Shown piece by piece: positions 61,968 through 64,000 of a stretch of 64,000 nucleotides of DNA. Source of the stretch: an uncultured Bacteroidota bacterium (GTDB taxonomy: Bacteria > Bacteroidota > Bacteroidia > Chitinophagales > Chitinophagaceae); the NCBI GenBank assembly GCA_903853805.1, contig CAINUN010000083.1, positions 62,001 through 126,000 on the forward strand, given 5' to 3'. The number at the start of each line of letters is the position of its first letter. Within the stretch, counting starts at the first letter, position 1. The notes below the pieces were generated by a model. That model had not been told where the DNA came from. It saw nothing but the letters and a program-made list of their open reading frames with translations, and searched no databases. The position numbers and the translations under genes were made by a program.

Positions 61968-63509
61968 CTACAACGGTATATTGCCATGTTTTCTTTTGGG
62001 TGTGTTTACAACTTTGTGTTCAAGCATTTTATATGCTTTTAACAATTTTACTCTTGTTTGTTCTGGGTTGATGACTTCGTCAATAAAACCACGAGCAGCA
62101 GCACCATAAGGATTGGCGAATTTTTCAGCATATTCAGCTTCTTTTTCCCTCAATTTTCCTTCATGATCATCAGCTTCAGCAATTTGTTTCTTGAAGATAA
62201 TTTCTGCTGCACCTTTTGCTCCCATCACTGCAATTTCAGCACTAGGCCAAGCAAAATTCATATCAGCACCAATGTGTTTAGAGTTCATCACATCATATGC
62301 CCCACCATATGCTTTCCGTGTTATCACTGTCACTTTCGGAACAGTGGCTTCGCTAAGTGCATACAATAATTTAGCACCATTTGTAATGATGCCATTCCAT
62401 TCTTGGTCAGTACCAGGAAGAAATCCAGGAACATCAACCAACACCAATAAAGGAATATTAAAAGCATCGCAGAAACGAGTAAAACGAGCCCCTTTTTTAC
62501 TGCTATTGATATCAAGTACACCAGCAAGTGAAGCAGGTTGATTAGCAACAATACCAATACTTCTTCCAGCAAGTCTTGCAAATCCTACTACAATATTTTC
62601 AGCATATTCTTTATGTACTTCAAGGAACGATTCTGTATCCACTAATTCTTCAATCACCTCTTTCATGTCATAAGGTTGATTGGGATTTTCGGGAATGATA
62701 TTATTGAGATGTTCTTTTATTTCGTTGCCAATTTCATAATCATAAACAGGTGCCTCTTCTTCACAATTCTGAGGCATATAACTAAGCAGTGCTTTCACGT
62801 TTTCAATGCAAGCCACTTCATTAGTGCATGCAAAATGAGTAACGCCACTCCTTGAAGCATGTGTATGTGCACCACCCAATTCTTCGCTAGTTACATTTTC
62901 ATGCGTCACGGTTTTTACAACATTTGGTCCGGTAACAAACATGTAGGAAGTGTGCTCAACCATCAAGATAAAATCGGTAATGGCTGGAGAATAAACAGCT
63001 CCACCAGCGCAGGGTCCCATGATGGCAGAAATCTGTGGAATAACACCAGATGCTTGAACATTGCGATGAAAAATATCGGCATAACCGCCTAAAGAAACAA
63101 CGCCTTCTTGAATGCGCGCACCGCCGCTATCATTTAAACCCACAACAGGGGCACCATTCTTCATAGCAAGGTCCATAATCTTGCAAATCTTTTCGGCATG
63201 TGTTTCCGAAAGGCTACCACCAAACACCGTAAAATCTTGTGAGAAAACATACACCAACCTTCCATTTACTGTGCCATAACCAGTCACTACACCATCACCC
63301 AAATAAATTTCTTTTTCCATCCCAAAATCTTGACAACGATGGGTGACCAACATGCCTATTTCTTCAAAACTACCTTCATCTAACAACAACTGTATGCGCT
63401 CTCTTGCCGTAAGCTTTCCTTTTTGATGCTGACTTTCTATTCTTTTAGCACCGCCACCCAATAAGGCTAGTTGTTGTTTTTGCTGAAGTAGGGTTTTCTT
63501 TTTCTTCAT
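61968..63509 (-). CDS. Acyl-CoA carboxylase beta subunit (carboxyltransferase)
   Basis: A 513-residue protein of the propionyl/methylmalonyl-CoA carboxyltransferase family: [43 protein letters not shown], the acyl-CoA oxyanion region [17 protein letters not shown] and [16 protein letters not shown], the biotin oxyanion region [22 protein letters not shown], and [13 protein letters not shown]. It moves CO2 from a biotin carrier to propionyl-CoA or a related acyl-CoA. The biotin carboxylase/carrier subunit is not in this window. Substrate choice (propionyl or acetyl or other) is not resolvable by eye. Confidence 0.94.
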   Translation of the reverse strand: MKKKKTLLQQKQQLALLGGGAKRIESQHQKGKLTARERIQLLLDEGSFEEIGMLVTHRCQDFGMEKEIYLGDGVVTGYGTVNGRLVYVFSQDFTVFGGSLSETHAEKICKIMDLAMKNGAPVVGLNDSGGARIQEGVVSLGGYADIFHRNVQASGVIPQISAIMGPCAGGAVYSPAITDFILMVEHTSYMFVTGPNVVKTVTHENVTSEELGGAHTHASRSGVTHFACTNEVACIENVKALLSYMPQNCEEEAPVYDYEIGNEIKEHLNNIIPENPNQPYDMKEVIEELVDTESFLEVHKEYAENIVVGFARLAGRSIGIVANQPASLAGVLDINSSKKGARFTRFCDAFNIPLLVLVDVPGFLPGTDQEWNGIITNGAKLLYALSEATVPKVTVITRKAYGGAYDVMNSKHIGADMNFAWPSAEIAVMGAKGAAEIIFKKQIAEADDHEGKLREKEAEYAEKFANPYGAAARGFIDEVINPEQTRVKLLKAYKMLEHKVVNTPKRKHGNIPL

Positions 63510-63748
63510 AGTCTAAATAAAAAATAGAAGACAAACCTAAGGCAAAGTTTTTGAAGAAGGTAAATGCGTGCTGAGAATCAGTGTTTTTGGATAGTAGCTT
63601 ATGTTATTATTTTATTTAGCCACACCATATTTGCCTAAGTGTATTCATATCTTCATTGAGTATTTGAATGTCTTTAAAAGCTCTTTAAAGATGCTACTGG
63701 TATTTACTTAAGAACTTTATTTTTTAAAGCAAGGATTCTTCATTTTCG
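63510..63748. other. AT-rich intergenic region, no gene seen
   Basis: This stretch upstream of the carboxylase gene must contain its promoter, but no reading frame, RNA gene or clear TTTG/TAnnTTTG pair was found. It runs into the 21-bp repeat cluster at 63749. Confidence 0.5.
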
Positions 63749-63932
63749 AATTTGAAAATTGAGTTTTCGAACTGAAATTGGTCGTTTTAAAAGTAAAAAT
63801 TAAAATGTAAAGCTGAGATTCGCCGTATTTTTACTAAAAAATTATTCGTACTAACTGAAATTTATCGTTTTTGAACTGAAATTGGTCGTTTTTGAACTGA
63901 AAATTATCATTTTTAAACTGAAATTTATCATC
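63749..63932. repeat. 21-bp minisatellite
   Basis: Four units in tandem begin at 63853, 63874, 63895 and 63916, with consensus AACTGAAATT(T/G)(A/G)TCGTTTTTG. One more unit lies at 63770 and a degenerate one at 63749. On the plus strand the tandem part reads ELKLVVF-type heptads, on the minus strand FQFKND-type heptads, but neither has a convincing start. The segment 63933-64000 shows nothing more. Confidence 0.85.
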
Positions 63933-64000
63933 AACTAGAAGTAAATTGCCTTTACTACTAACCCTTTATTGACATTTTTAAGGTTGCTATTCATCGCATT

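Overview
The window is AT-rich chromosomal DNA from a member of the Bacteroidota, most likely an environmental Chitinophagales- or Sphingobacteriales-like lineage; the genus cannot be fixed by eye. The signs are three secreted proteins with type IX secretion (T9SS) C-terminal sorting domains, the Bacteroidota-specific L28-L33-DUF4295 cluster, DUF4294 and Omp28 proteins, a TonB-dependent receptor, bacillithiol and menaquinone genes, and promoters of the TTTG / TAnnTTTG type in place of the usual -35/-10.

Layout. 1-12.5 kb: the end of a T9SS adhesin-like protein, an FAD oxidoreductase, small lipoproteins, rpmB-rpmG-DUF4295, bshB1, DUF4294, then a rightward run of a secreted protein, a DUF6427-like membrane protein, purQ and two DsbD-type proteins. 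12.7-18.5 kb: leftward moxR plus a helical-repeat protein, a beta-helix lipoprotein, then a SAM hydroxide adenosyltransferase coupled to an ABM-fold protein. 18.6-29 kb: a large M43 metalloprotease with six fibronectin modules, an Omp28-like lipoprotein, rbfA, a LolC/E-like permease, a cytochrome c maturation operon (ccmE, ccmF/ccsA, lipoprotein) and a ureohydrolase.

29.1-31.8 kb is the one clearly accessory segment. It holds an AT-rich repeat and hairpin region, a tight three-gene operon (an unrecognised 231-aa protein with a possible alkyladenine-glycosylase-like pattern, a short peptidylarginine/agmatine-deiminase family enzyme, and a 101-aa orphan), and a REP-like twin hairpin at its right edge. 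It is the best candidate in the window for an undescribed system, but its function is unknown.

31.8-41.7 kb: a DUF58-BatD-like-BatA operon lacking its usual MoxR gene, DUF2147, purF, a glycosyltransferase, rsmG, an orphan histidine kinase, menG/ubiE and engB. 42.1-42.9 kb is gene-poor and holds a 12-copy 21-bp (heptapeptide) repeat and a hairpin. 43-49.6 kb: a TPR lipoprotein, rpe, a TonB-dependent receptor, tRNA-Lys(TTT) with promoter and terminator, and a MutS2 without an Smr domain. 49.7-63.5 kb: a second M43/T9SS protease, an OmpA/PD40 protein, DUF2130, PspC, tcdA, dipeptidyl peptidase III, a 2OG-Fe(II) oxygenase, a TauE-type permease and an acyl-CoA carboxylase beta subunit. The right end is another 21-bp minisatellite with no gene.

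Most of the content is core metabolism and envelope biology. No insertion sequence, CRISPR array, prophage or rRNA operon was seen.
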